Source: Paraburkholderia aromaticivorans (GTDB lineage Bacteria; Pseudomonadota; Gammaproteobacteria; Burkholderiales; Burkholderiaceae). From it: a stretch of DNA of 64,000 nt. The DNA lies in assembly GCF_002278075.1 (NCBI RefSeq), contig NZ_CP022990.1, positions 744,001 to 808,000 of the forward strand, read 5' to 3'. Below, piece by piece: positions 19,147 through 27,590 of the stretch. The stretch's first letter is position 1. Every line of letters begins with the position of its first letter. Under the pieces are notes generated by a model. That model saw only the letters and a list, made by a program, of their open reading frames with translations, was not told where the DNA came from and searched no databases. Made by a program: the position numbers and the translations under genes.

Positions 19147-20301
19147 CTAGCCGGCAAACTGCGCGAGCACGCGCTCGCGAATCGCCGGCCGGATATTCGC
19201 CTGCGCCATGTCGCCTCGATAGTGCGCGACCACGCGGGGATTCATCACGCGGAACCATAGCGGCGGCACGTACGCGAGCATGATCATCGTGGCGTAGCCC
19301 GACGGCAATTGCGGCGCGCCGTCGAAATGGCGCAGCGCCTGAAACGAACGCGTCGGATTCGCGTGATGATCGGCGTGACGCTGCAACTGGTACAGAAACA
19401 GATTGGTCACGATACGGTTGCTGTTCCACGAATGCTGCGGCCGGCAACGCTCGTAACGGCCGTTCGCGAGCTGCTTGCGGCCGAGTCCGTAGTGCTCCAG
19501 ATAATTGACCACTTCGAGCAAGGACGCACCGTACACCGCCTGAATCAGCAGGAACGGAATCACCGTTTTGCCGAATAGCGCGATCATCGCGCCCCACAGC
19601 ATCACGGTCATGGCCCACGAATGCAGGACCTCGTTGCGCCACGTCCACGGCGACTTGCCCAGACGCGCGAGGCGATGTTTTTCGAGCCGCCACGCGGACG
19701 CGATGCTGCCCGCTACCGTGCGCGGCAGAAAGGCCCAGAACGATTCGCCGTAGCGCGCGCTGGCGGGGTCCTGCGGCGTGGCCACACGCACATGGTGCCC
19801 GCGATTGTGTTCGACGAAGAAGTGCCCGTAAGCGACCGGCGCGAGCGTGATCTTGGCGAGCCATCGCTCGAAGCGGTCCGTCTTGTGGCCGAGTTCGTGC
19901 GCCGTGTTGATCGACACGCCGGTCGCCGCGCAGAGCGAGAGCGCGAAACCCAGGTAGTCGTACCACGCCAGCGCATGTGTGCCCACGATCCATAGCGCGC
20001 CGAAAAACGACACATACTCGATGAATGTGGCGAGATACACAACGCGCCGGTAATAGCGCTCTCTTTCGAGTGTGGGGACGATCTCTTCGGGCGGATTGCT
20101 GGGGTCGTCGCCGATCAGAAAGTCGAGTACCGGGATGATGCCGAACACGAAAATCGGCCCGAACCACCAGAAGATATGCCAACCAGTGTGCAGCGCCAGA
20201 TTCGCGGCGTGCAGCGGCAAGGTGATCGTGAGCGCGCCTAGCAGCCACCAATAGCGCTTGCTGTCGACCCACCGCGCGGGCGCCGCTTGCGATGTCGCCA
20301 T
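19147..20301 (-). CDS. alkB: Alkane 1-monooxygenase (AlkB)
   Basis: A 384-residue integral-membrane non-haem di-iron hydroxylase that converts n-alkanes to 1-alkanols. All histidine boxes are present: HELGHK (135-140), EHNRGHH (164-170), LQRHADHH near 310, and the AlkB-specific NYLEHYGL. Six membrane segments can be seen. The ATG at 20301 has AGGAGG just upstream, so the longer frame to 20349 is rejected. AlkB needs rubredoxin and rubredoxin reductase; neither gene is adjacent, so they must be elsewhere. No alkR/alkS-type regulator is nearby. Confidence 0.94.
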   Translation of the reverse strand: MATSQAAPARWVDSKRYWWLLGALTITLPLHAANLALHTGWHIFWWFGPIFVFGIIPVLDFLIGDDPSNPPEEIVPTLERERYYRRVVYLATFIEYVSFFGALWIVGTHALAWYDYLGFALSLCAATGVSINTAHELGHKTDRFERWLAKITLAPVAYGHFFVEHNRGHHVRVATPQDPASARYGESFWAFLPRTVAGSIASAWRLEKHRLARLGKSPWTWRNEVLHSWAMTVMLWGAMIALFGKTVIPFLLIQAVYGASLLEVVNYLEHYGLGRKQLANGRYERCRPQHSWNSNRIVTNLFLYQLQRHADHHANPTRSFQALRHFDGAPQLPSGYATMIMLAYVPPLWFRVMNPRVVAHYRGDMAQANIRPAIRERVLAQFAG

Positions 20302-20537
20302 TGTCTCCCTCCTTGTTTTATGTCGCCCGAGGTCCGTGCGCGGCGGCATGGCGCACGCACGGGTCGGCGGGACTTTGCCCGACTCCCAGATTTATATGGC
20401 CTGGCGAGCGGGATAGCCAGGGAATTGGCCAGGGGAGAGTCTCCAAACGCGCGGGGCGGTAAAGAGGCGCGCGGAGTGGGAGCGTAGCGGGTGAATGAAA
20501 CGGGTGTCTGAGGGCAGCACGCGCTGCGGAAAGCCGC
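20302..20537. other. Gap upstream of alkB
   Basis: About 235 bases between the alkB start and the small-RNA promoter. It should hold the alkB promoter, but I see no clear operator or gene. Confidence 0.4.
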
Positions 20538-20566
20538 TTGCCCCTTCCAGGGCCAATCCATATAAT
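20538..20566 (+). promoter_or_regulatory. Sigma-70 promoter of the putative small RNA
   Basis: TTGCCC (20538-20543) and a perfect TATAAT (20561-20566) are separated by exactly 17 bases. No good open frame follows; a highly structured segment ending in a terminator does. Confidence 0.65.
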
Positions 20567-20572
20567 CAGCTT

Positions 20573-20711
20573 TCAAAACTACGTACGAGCGGGTGCGAAA
20601 AACGTAGCGCCGCCCGGGCAACCGGGTTCCACCAGGAGTGGAAAATTTGCCGTAAGGCAAAAAGAGAATCCCGCATACAACGGTTGCCGCAAGGCAGCCG
20701 TTGGTCTTTTT
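20573..20711 (+). ncRNA. Putative structured small RNA (~139 nt), unrecognised
   Basis: Downstream of a good sigma-70 promoter lies a series of stem-loops with no coding frame. CCCGG(613-617)/CCGGG(622-626) has a GCAA loop. TTCCAC/GTGGAA (20627-20643) exposes CAGGA in the loop. TTTGCC/GGCAAA (20646-20661) has a GTAA loop. The last is a ten-base stem (20679-20702, one G-T pair) with a GCAA loop followed by CTTTTT. CTACG (20579-20583) can pair with CGTAG (20603-20607), and GCGGG (20589-20593) with CCCGC (20670-20674), which would form a pseudoknot. I do not recognise the family. It could be a trans-acting small RNA, with CAGGA as a possible CsrA/RsmA-like site, or a leader RNA, though no gene follows on this strand. 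Confidence 0.65.
20679..20711 (+). terminator. Terminator of the putative small RNA
   Basis: A ten-base stem closed by a GCAA tetraloop (20679-20702), then GGTCTTTTT. Confidence 0.8.
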
Positions 20712-20775
20712 GTCACGCTCCCTCGCGTCTATCGATGGATCTTCCGGCCTGCGTAAGTTGCACGCAATAAGGTCT

Positions 20776-21315
20776 TCAAGGCCACCCTCCGGCCTGCCGC
20801 TGGCGTTTGGTCAGCTCCCGCTCGAGAAGATAAGCGGATTGAATTCTCAAGATAAGACGGTGCCGTCTCGCCTTATTCTTTTCTACCTCGAAAAACACCG
20901 CGTATAACGACGCCTTCCCATCGACGTTCACCTGTTGCATGGTCATAAAATTAGGTTGCCGCTCATCCGCTATAACAATCGGACGATTGCACAATGTCAT
21001 GACGAGATTTCTTAACAAGAGCTTTGACAACGTGTAGCGAGCCGGATCGAGTACTCGCTGCTCACGGCCGTCGTCGTAAATCTCAGTGTCTCGAATCTCC
21101 GCACGCGCTCTTCCGTCTCGGGCGAAGCTGCGCGAAAAACAATGGCAGGAAAGCATCACCACCACTACCACCTTGCAATGGGCGCCAAGGTCACATTTGA
21201 AGGCGAAAGAATCCAGGTGGCTCAGATCCCACGTCGAGCCGTGGTAATCAATTGATTGAAAGCGGTGTGCGGTGTGTTCGACTGAATCAGGTACTTGTAT
21301 TTCAAACTTCGACAT
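20776..21315 (-). CDS. Conserved-looking hypothetical protein, unrecognised
   Basis: A 179-residue protein of no family I can name. It begins MSKFEIQVPDSVEHTAHRFQ, has a strand-rich middle with two cysteine pairs (FKCDLGAHCK, and SCHCFSRSF), and a C-terminal half with LYAVFFEVEK and LILRIQSAYLLERE. There is no signal peptide or clear membrane span; the run KVVVVVMLSCHCF is short. An in-frame stop lies just upstream of the ATG at 21315, and no strong ribosome site precedes it. The base composition is visibly less GC-rich than the neighbours, which suggests transfer. It is convergent with the putative small RNA. Confidence 0.6.
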   Translation of the reverse strand: MSKFEIQVPDSVEHTAHRFQSIDYHGSTWDLSHLDSFAFKCDLGAHCKVVVVVMLSCHCFSRSFARDGRARAEIRDTEIYDDGREQRVLDPARYTLSKLLLRNLVMTLCNRPIVIADERQPNFMTMQQVNVDGKASLYAVFFEVEKNKARRHRLILRIQSAYLLERELTKRQRQAGGWP

Positions 21316-21390
21316 AGACGAACGACGGAACTGGATCGGTCACATTCTACGCCGGTCGATTTCGTTCGCTATGCAAAATGATCCCACCAA

Positions 21391-21531
21391 GTGGCAGAAG
21401 ACAAGTCAGATTCTCAATCTGACACCAACAATGCCTCATTCAAGCAGAACCATTGGGAGATGTCACAAGAGCTTTCCCACAAGTACACCCCAAAAAGAAG
21501 CGCGCCAACCAGGATCAAAATCTTTGCATAG
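21391..21531 (+). CDS. Possible small ORF, 46 residues
   Basis: A GTG-started frame encoding a charged, polar peptide (starts VAEDKSDSQSDTNNASFKQN, ends RIKIFA) sits divergent from the unknown gene at 21315 and stops just before the ahpF terminator. There is no clear ribosome site. Composition is low-GC like its neighbour. It includes a perfect inverted repeat (21405-21423), so it could instead be a regulatory region. Weak call. Confidence 0.25.
   Translation: MAEDKSDSQSDTNNASFKQNHWEMSQELSHKYTPKRSAPTRIKIFA
21405..21423. repeat. Perfect inverted repeat GTCAGATT-CTC-AATCTGAC
   Basis: Eight-base arms with a three-base spacer lie about 90 bases upstream of the unknown gene starting at 21315. 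It could be an operator or a hairpin. Confidence 0.6.
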
Positions 21532-21554
21532 CCAGCCTGCAACGCAAGCGCCAA

Positions 21555-21581
21555 CAAAAACGGCGGCCCGAAGGCCGCCGT
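21555..21581 (-). terminator. Rho-independent terminator of ahpF
   Basis: Read on the minus strand, a nine-base GC stem (ACGGCGGCC/GGCCGCCGT) with a TTCG tetraloop is followed by a T-run, 20 bases after the ahpF stop. Confidence 0.92.
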
Positions 21582-21601
21582 CCACTTTCCCCACCACTCC
21601 G

Positions 21602-23194
21602 TCAAACCGCTACTTCGGCTTCAGCCTCGCTAACGGCTTTCACTTCTTCGCTATTGCGAATCAGGTAATCGAACGCCGAGAGCGATGCCTTCGCGCCCTC
21701 GCCCACGGCGATCACGATCTGCTTGAACGGCACCGTGGTCACGTCGCCGGCGGCGAATACACCCGGCACCGACGTCGCACCGCGTGCATCGACGACGATC
21801 TCACCGTGCTTCGACAACTCGAGCGTACCCTTGAGCCATTCCGTGTTCGGCACGAGACCGATCTGCACGAACACGCCTTCCAGTTCGACCTGCTTCACTT
21901 CGCCCGAACGCAGATCCTTGTAAACCAGGCCGTTGACCTTCTTGCCGTCGCCGGTGATTTCCGTGGTCTGTGCCTGCGTGACGATGGTCACGTTCGCGAG
22001 GCTGCGCAACTTGCGTTGCAGCACTTCGTCGGCACGCAACGCGGCGCCGAACTCGAACAGCGTCACTTCACGCACGATACCCGCGAGGTCGATTGCCGCT
22101 TCGACGCCCGAGTTGCCACCGCCGATCACCGCCACGCGCTTGCCCTTGAACAGCGGACCATCGCAGTGCGGGCAATACGCCACGCCGTGATTGCGGTACT
22201 CGCGCTCACCCGGCACGTTGATTTCGCGCCAGCGCGCGCCCGTCGCCAGAATGATCGTCTTCGCCTTCAGCACGGCGCCGTTCGCGAGACGCACCTCGTT
22301 GATACGGCCGGGGATCAGCGCTTCGGCGCGCTGCACGTCCATGATGTCGACTTCGTAGCTCTTCACGTGCTGTTCTAGCGCCGTGGCGAACTTCGGCCCT
22401 TCGGTTTCCGTCACGGAGACGAAGTTCTCGATGGCCAGCGTATCGAGCACCTGACCACCGAAGCGCTCCGCCACCACGCCGGTGGCGATGCCCTTGCGCG
22501 CCGAGTAGATCGCCGCAGCCGCGCCCGCGGGGCCGCCGCCGACGATCAGCGTATCGAACACCGGCTTCTTTTCCAGCTCCTTCGCGGCACGCGCACCGGC
22601 GTTGGTGTCGAGCTTCGCGAGGATTTCCTTCACGCCGCTGCGGCCTTGGCCGAACACTTCACCGTTCATGAACATGGTCGGTACCGCCATGATCTGGCGC
22701 GCTTCGACTTCGTTCTGGAACAGGGCGCCGTCGATCGCCACGTGGCGGATGCGCGGGTTGATCAGCGCCATCACGTTCAGGGCCTGGACGACTTCCGGGC
22801 AGTTCTGGCATGACAGCGAAAAATACGTTTCGAATTGATAGTCGCCGTCGAGATTGCGGATCTGTTCGATCACGGCGTCTTCGAGTTTGACCGGATGGCC
22901 GCCGACCTGCAACAGCGCGAGGACGAGCGACGTGAATTCATGACCCATCGGAATGCCGGCGAAACGGATGCCCGTTTCCTTGCCCGGCTCGCCGATCGAA
23001 AACGACGGCTTGCGCTCGGCGTCGCCGCGACGCTCAATCACGTTGACGCGCTCCGACAACGTCGCGATATCGTTCAGCAATGCCAGCAGCTCTTGCGATT
23101 TCGCGCTGTCGTCGACCGACGCGACGATCTCGATAGGCCTGCTAACCTTTTCGAGGTACGTTTTCAACTGAGTCTTGAGATTGGCATCAAGCAT
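21602..23194 (-). CDS. ahpF: Alkyl hydroperoxide reductase subunit F
   Basis: A 530-residue FAD- and NADH-dependent disulfide reductase that re-reduces AhpC. The N-terminal glutaredoxin-like part holds Cys129 and Cys132 (SLSCQNCPE). The FAD-binding motif is [18 protein letters not shown], the active-site pair is in [11 protein letters not shown], and the NAD-binding motif is [17 protein letters not shown]. The ATG at 23194 gives the usual N-terminus, [17 protein letters not shown]. It follows ahpC by 160 bases on the same strand and ends in a strong terminator. Confidence 0.96.
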   Translation of the reverse strand: MLDANLKTQLKTYLEKVSRPIEIVASVDDSAKSQELLALLNDIATLSERVNVIERRGDAERKPSFSIGEPGKETGIRFAGIPMGHEFTSLVLALLQVGGHPVKLEDAVIEQIRNLDGDYQFETYFSLSCQNCPEVVQALNVMALINPRIRHVAIDGALFQNEVEARQIMAVPTMFMNGEVFGQGRSGVKEILAKLDTNAGARAAKELEKKPVFDTLIVGGGPAGAAAAIYSARKGIATGVVAERFGGQVLDTLAIENFVSVTETEGPKFATALEQHVKSYEVDIMDVQRAEALIPGRINEVRLANGAVLKAKTIILATGARWREINVPGEREYRNHGVAYCPHCDGPLFKGKRVAVIGGGNSGVEAAIDLAGIVREVTLFEFGAALRADEVLQRKLRSLANVTIVTQAQTTEITGDGKKVNGLVYKDLRSGEVKQVELEGVFVQIGLVPNTEWLKGTLELSKHGEIVVDARGATSVPGVFAAGDVTTVPFKQIVIAVGEGAKASLSAFDYLIRNSEEVKAVSEAEAEVAV

Positions 23195-23354
23195 GGCTAT
23201 TCGATTCCGTGACGATGGGTGTTGGGTTCCCGGCGCCGCACGCATCCGGATAGGACGTGTGCGGCCCGGGGACGCGCGAACCGCGGTAAGAAGCGGTCCG
23301 CACGGTAGAGCGCCGTGGCGCCGCGAGGCGCCGACTGCGACAGGCCGTGAGACC

Positions 23355-23918
23355 TTAGATCTTGCCGATCAGATCGAGCGACGGGGTCAGCGTTTCTGCG
23401 CCCGGCGTCCACTTGGCGGGGCACACTTCACCCGGGTGAGCCGCGATGTATTGCGCAGCTTGCACCTTGCGCAGCAGTTCGCCGGCGTCACGGCCAATGC
23501 CGTTGTCGTGAATTTCGGCTACCTTGATTTCGCCTTCCGGGTTGATCACGAACGTGCCGCGCAGCGCCAGCCCTTCTTCTTCGATCAGCACGTCGAAGTT
23601 GCGCGAGATAGCGAGCGTCGGGTCAGCCAGCATCGGGTACTTGATCTTCTGGATCGTGTCCGACGTGTCGTGCCATGCCTTGTGCGTGAAGTGCGTATCG
23701 GTCGACACGCTGTAGATTTCCACGCCGAGCTTCTGGAATTCGGCGTAGCGATCGGCCAGGTCACCCAGTTCGGTCGGGCAGACAAACGTGAAGTCAGCCG
23801 GGTAGAAAACGAACACCGACCACTTGCCCTTCAGGCTTTCTTCAGTGACGGTCGCGAAATCGCCGTTGTGATAAGCCTGTGCTTTGAACGGTTTGACTTG
23901 ACTATTGATGATCGGCAT
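23355..23918 (-). CDS. ahpC: Alkyl hydroperoxide reductase subunit C (peroxiredoxin)
   Basis: A 187-residue typical 2-Cys peroxiredoxin that reduces organic peroxides and hydrogen peroxide. The peroxidatic Cys47 is in DFTFVCPTE and the resolving Cys166 in GEVCPAKW. An AGAGGA ribosome site precedes the ATG at 23918. Its electrons come from AhpF, encoded downstream. A candidate OxyR half-operator lies about 90 bases upstream. Confidence 0.96.
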   Translation of the reverse strand: MPIINSQVKPFKAQAYHNGDFATVTEESLKGKWSVFVFYPADFTFVCPTELGDLADRYAEFQKLGVEIYSVSTDTHFTHKAWHDTSDTIQKIKYPMLADPTLAISRNFDVLIEEEGLALRGTFVINPEGEIKVAEIHDNGIGRDAGELLRKVQAAQYIAAHPGEVCPAKWTPGAETLTPSLDLIGKI

Positions 23919-24008
23919 TTGCTGAGTCCTCTTTCTGAGTGGTTGGAAAGTGGAGTCAGTATGTCAGACGGCGCTTAATAGGTAAAGCGGATTGTTTTAA
24001 TGATGGCG

Positions 24009-24023
24009 ATAGTCTGACACTAT
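24009..24023. promoter_or_regulatory. Candidate OxyR site (ATAG-N7-CTAT)
   Basis: ATAG, seven bases, then CTAT matches one half of the OxyR four-tetrad consensus and lies about 90 bases upstream of ahpC. The second half is not recognisable, so the call is moderate. Confidence 0.45.
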
Positions 24024-24043
24024 GCCGAGCTGCTCGGCGGCTA

Positions 24044-26035
24044 TTATGCCGTGGGCTCGTCTTTCATGAGCCGCCACAGGGTCGTGCGGCCGATTCCCAG
24101 CGCCCGGCTCGCCGCGGCGCGGTTACCGCCGACCTGTTCGAGGGCCCGCAGAACGTCCTCGCGGGTCGCACTCGTGCGGGCCGGGACGGTTTTGCCGCTG
24201 GGGTTCGAGCCGCTTGCACCGCCCGGCTCCCTCGAGCCGTTCGCGCTCGCCTCGCCGGCCACCGCCTGCGTCATGCGACCGAACTCCGGAAACACCGCCG
24301 CCCAATCCTGAGCGGCTTCGCCGGGATAGATCGCGGCGCGCGTGAGCAGATTGTCCAGCTCCCGCACATTGCCGGGCCACGCATAGCGTTCGAACAGCGG
24401 GGCGAGAAACGTCAGCACCCGCTCGAGCGCGGCCGCCGACAGCCCATATTGGAGCGCGCTGCGGCTTAACAAGTGTCGCGCCAGTTGCGGGACATCTTCA
24501 CGCCGCTCGCGCAGCGGCGGCAATTCTATCTGAAGCAGATTCAGACGAAAATACAAATCCGCGCGAAACGCGCCCTGCTCGACCAGCGCGTGCAGGTCGC
24601 GGTGCGTGGCGGCGATCACTCGCACGTCGACCGGCGTGGCGCGTCCCGAGCCGAGTTTCATCACCTCGCGCTCCTGCAGGACCCGCAGCAGCCGACTTTG
24701 CAGCGCCGGCGGCATCTCACCGATTTCATCGAGGAAGATCGTCCCGGTGTGGGCGATCTCGAAGAGGCCGGGCTTACCGCCTCGCCGCGCGCCGGTGAAC
24801 GCGCCTTCTTCGTGGCCGAACAGTTCGCTCTCGATCAGCCCCTCGGGCAACGCCGCGCAATTGAACGCGACGAACGGATTGCCGCGCCGCCGGCTCGCAT
24901 TGTGAATGCCCTGGGCGACCAGTTCCTTGCCGGTGCCGCTTTCGCCGGTGAGAAGCACGGTGGCGTCGTGCGCCGCGCCTGCGCGCGCCAGCCGCCGCAC
25001 GCGGCCAAGCGCCGCCGAGTCGCCGATCAGATCGTCCAGTTGATGCCGCGCGACGAGGTGTTTCGGCCGCTGGCTGGTCCGCAGCGACCGGTCGATGCGC
25101 TGGGCAACCAGCGCGTCCTGCAGCGTCACCACGGAGCCCGAGCGCGCGCCCTGCTCCACGATCGGCACGCAGTTGACGATCAACGCCCGGCCGCCGATCT
25201 GCTCGATGCGCTCCTCGATCGGCAGGTCGTGTTCGAGCGTTTCGCGCAGCAGCGGTCCGACGGCGCGCTCGACCTGCGCGGGCACGTCCTGCTCGCGGTC
25301 CAGACCGAGCAGTTCGAGCATGGCCGGGTTGACGGCTTCGACCTGGCCGGCCTCGTCGAAAGCGGCGACGCCGTCGCGCAGATGCGCCACGATCGTGTTC
25401 AGGCGCACGCGCTTCGACTCCTTCTGACGGCTCACGCGCGCCAGTTCGACCGAGCGCTCGAACGCTTCTTCAACCGCGCCGAGCGAGTACAGGAACACGC
25501 TCGCGAGGCCGGCCTGCTGGGCGAAATCGCAGGCCATGCCGGGCCCGATGATGACGCTGCAGCCTTCGGCGGCGAGGCTGTCGACCGCGAGCCGCACTTC
25601 GTCGATCGAACGATAGGCGCGCTGCTTCAGGCCGACTTTCAACCACGCGCTCAAGTCGGCCAGTTCGTGCGAGATCGTTTCGTGCAGCACGAGGCCGATC
25701 TGCGCGTTGGGCCACGTGGTCGTGGCCCGGGTGATCGCGCTCAGCACGTCGAAGCCGTTCACCTTGACCATCACCACCGGCACGTTCAGGTTGTCGCGCA
25801 GGTAAGCGCCGTTCGAGCCGGCGGCCAGCACGACGTCGACCGAGCCCGCGTCCACATAAGCCTGCAAGGCGGCGACGGCCGCCCCGTAGCCCTCCCGAAC
25901 CGAAAAGAATTTTGCGCGCCCGGCATAGCGCGGCGCGACAGTCTCGCAAAGCGACTGCAACCGGCTGATACTCACCAATGCAACGCCTGGGCGACCCGGA
26001 TCGGGACGTGCAAAGGACGACGTGAACGTGGACAC
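24044..26035 (-). CDS. PrpR-family sigma-54-dependent activator
   Basis: A 663-residue activator with an N-terminal PrpR_N-type sensor (about 1-190, [20 protein letters not shown]), a PAS-like segment near 210-300, and an AAA+ domain with GESGTGKE and the sigma-54 contact motif GAFTGA. A Fis-type helix-turn-helix ends the protein ([20 protein letters not shown]). The GTG at 26035 has GGAG seven bases upstream; the longer frame to 26104 would run through the operator palindrome. It is divergent from the lyase gene at 26240, which has a -24/-12 promoter. It is PrpR-like, but methylcitrate-cycle genes are absent, so the effector may be another 2- or 3-carboxy acid. Confidence 0.9.
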   Translation of the reverse strand: MSTFTSSFARPDPGRPGVALVSISRLQSLCETVAPRYAGRAKFFSVREGYGAAVAALQAYVDAGSVDVVLAAGSNGAYLRDNLNVPVVMVKVNGFDVLSAITRATTTWPNAQIGLVLHETISHELADLSAWLKVGLKQRAYRSIDEVRLAVDSLAAEGCSVIIGPGMACDFAQQAGLASVFLYSLGAVEEAFERSVELARVSRQKESKRVRLNTIVAHLRDGVAAFDEAGQVEAVNPAMLELLGLDREQDVPAQVERAVGPLLRETLEHDLPIEERIEQIGGRALIVNCVPIVEQGARSGSVVTLQDALVAQRIDRSLRTSQRPKHLVARHQLDDLIGDSAALGRVRRLARAGAAHDATVLLTGESGTGKELVAQGIHNASRRRGNPFVAFNCAALPEGLIESELFGHEEGAFTGARRGGKPGLFEIAHTGTIFLDEIGEMPPALQSRLLRVLQEREVMKLGSGRATPVDVRVIAATHRDLHALVEQGAFRADLYFRLNLLQIELPPLRERREDVPQLARHLLSRSALQYGLSAAALERVLTFLAPLFERYAWPGNVRELDNLLTRAAIYPGEAAQDWAAVFPEFGRMTQAVAGEASANGSREPGGASGSNPSGKTVPARTSATREDVLRALEQVGGNRAAASRALGIGRTTLWRLMKDEPTA

Positions 26036-26061
26036 GGCAGCACTCCGCTCTACATTGAAAC

Positions 26062-26085
26062 GTTCCGTGAAACGTTCCACGGAAC
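26062..26085. promoter_or_regulatory. Palindromic upstream activator site of the PrpR-like regulator
   Basis: A 24-bp near-perfect palindrome has eight-base arms GTTCCGTG/CACGGAAC around an AACGTT centre; only one symmetric pair mismatches. A direct repeat GAAACGTTCC (26057 and 26069) overlaps it. It is centred ~100 bases upstream of the -24/-12 promoter, the usual distance for a sigma-54 enhancer site, and overlaps the regulator's own leader. Confidence 0.75.
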
Positions 26086-26172
26086 ACAGACGCCATTGTG
26101 CCACGAATCGCCGAGCCGTCGCCTAGTATCTAACCCATTGATTGCCCAAGACAAATCGCCGGCGACGTCGAA

Positions 26173-26188
26173 TGGCACGGTTCCTGCA
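26173..26188 (+). promoter_or_regulatory. Sigma-54 (-24/-12) promoter
   Basis: TGGCAC, five bases, CTGCA matches the RpoN consensus TGGCAC-N5-TTGCW at all but one base. It is 52 bases before the lyase ATG and faces away from the sigma-54 activator gene. Confidence 0.85.
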
Positions 26189-26239
26189 AAACACCGTCCG
26201 CGTCTTATATCCGCTTTTTCTTTCTGGAGACATACCGTC

Positions 26240-27121
26240 ATGACCACTTCCGCTACCCGCCGCGCCGCCTTCCGCGCCAAAGTCAACGAACGCCAGGGCC
26301 TGCTCGTGCCCGGCGCGTTCAACGCGATGAGCGCCCGCGTGATCGAGGACGCCGGCTTCGAGGCGATCTACATCACGGGCGCGGGCGTCACCAATATGTC
26401 GCTCGGCCTGCCCGACCTCGGTTTCATCGGCCTTGCCGAAGTCGCCGAACATACGGCGCGGATTCGCGACGCGGTCGCGCTGCCGCTGATCGTCGACGCC
26501 GACACCGGCTTCGGCAATGCGCTGAACGTGCGCCAGACAGTGCGCGTGCTCGAGCGCAGCGGCGCCGACGTGATCCAGTTCGAAGACCAGATCATGCCGA
26601 AGAAATGCGGCCACTTTTCCGGCAAGGAAGTGGTCAGCGCGAGCGAGATGGTCGGCAAGATCCGCGCGGCGGTGGATGCCCGCGAGGACGGCAATCTGCA
26701 GATCATGGCGCGCACCGACGCGGCCGCGGTCTACGGCATCGAGGACGCGATCGAGCGCGGCCATCGGTTCATCGAAGCCGGCGCCGACATTCTGTTTATC
26801 GAAGCGACCGAATCGCTCGCCGATATCGAACGTCTGCCGTCGCTGTTCGACAAGCCGCAACTGATCAATATCGTGATCGGCGGCAAGACGCCGGTGCAGT
26901 CGCGCGAGGCGCTCGCCAAGCTTGGCTACGGCATCGTGCTGTACGCGAACGCAGCGCTGCAAGGCGCGGTGCTCGGCATGCAACGCGCGCTCGGCACGCT
27001 CAAGAGCAACGGCCGCCTCGACGAGGACGCCACGCTCGTCGCGCCCTTCAGCGAACGTCAGCGGCTCGTCAACAAGCCGCTGTACGACAAGCTGGACCGC
27101 GAGTACGCCGCGAAGGATTGA
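26240..27121 (+). CDS. Isocitrate lyase/PEP mutase superfamily lyase (methylisocitrate-lyase-like)
   Basis: A 293-residue TIM-barrel lyase of the ICL/PEP-mutase superfamily. Seen: the Mg-binding Asp pair in LPLIVDADTGFG (Asp86, Asp88), the catalytic Cys123 in PKKCGHFSGKEVV, and the IMARTDA motif. The N-terminus (LVPGAFNAMSARVIEDAGF) and C-terminus are closer in memory to 2,3-dimethylmalate-lyase or oxaloacetate-decarboxylase-like members than to canonical PrpB, and prpC and prpD are not adjacent. The reaction is therefore left as cleavage of a 2-hydroxy tri- or dicarboxylate. The ATG at 26240 has GGAG upstream; expression should need RpoN and the divergent activator. Confidence 0.85.
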   Translation: MTTSATRRAAFRAKVNERQGLLVPGAFNAMSARVIEDAGFEAIYITGAGVTNMSLGLPDLGFIGLAEVAEHTARIRDAVALPLIVDADTGFGNALNVRQTVRVLERSGADVIQFEDQIMPKKCGHFSGKEVVSASEMVGKIRAAVDAREDGNLQIMARTDAAAVYGIEDAIERGHRFIEAGADILFIEATESLADIERLPSLFDKPQLINIVIGGKTPVQSREALAKLGYGIVLYANAALQGAVLGMQRALGTLKSNGRLDEDATLVAPFSERQRLVNKPLYDKLDREYAAKD

Positions 27122-27590
27122 GCGGCGCGTAGAAAACAGTGTTTGCGGCAACAGGCGAACGGGCATGCCGGCTTGCAGGCACGCCACGTGCGCCGAACCG
27201 CGTCGTGCGGCAGCGCTGGCCGGTCGGCCTGGGTGCGCACGCGCGGCCGGGTCCCGCCGGTTCAGCCTGCGTTGCGCGCGGCGGCAGTCTTCGCCGCGTG
27301 CGCGCCTCGCTCGCGCGCGGCGATGGCTTGGGTCGCCGGTGTGGCGCGATTTATTGCGTTAGGATTCAGGGCTAGCGCTCGCGTGCCGTCGTGGATGGCC
27401 GCGCCGGCGCGTCAATCGCGGCCGCGCGCGTCGCCCGTGCGCCTCGTCCGGATGCCGTCAACACGTTTTCGAAAGGTAGTCGCAAGCACATGAAGGCCAA
27501 ACCACCGCGCCCAACGCGCCGGCACGCTCACGGCACTCGCGTCCTCGAGCGTTCGCACCACACTGCACGCAGCGTGTCGGGGACAGCCCA
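27122..27590. other. GC-rich gap, nothing recognised
   Basis: About 470 bases between the lyase and the MFS gene. Frames on both strands are arginine/alanine-rich and without domains. No convincing promoter, repeat or RNA was seen. Confidence 0.5.

Noticed and set aside
21414..21605. Minus-strand 63-codon frame with a hydrophobic middle
   Set aside because: It begins at a TTG inside the ahpF stop region and runs through the ahpF terminator hairpin, which explains the sequence better.
24473..26239. 590-codon N-terminal extension of the lyase frame
   Set aside because: It is antisense to the PrpR-like activator. The lyase start at 26240 has a ribosome site, a sigma-54 promoter upstream and the family N-terminus.
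26240..27121. Canonical prpB assignment
   Set aside because: prpC and prpD are missing next to it and the N- and C-termini differ from the PrpB pattern I know; only superfamily level is safe.
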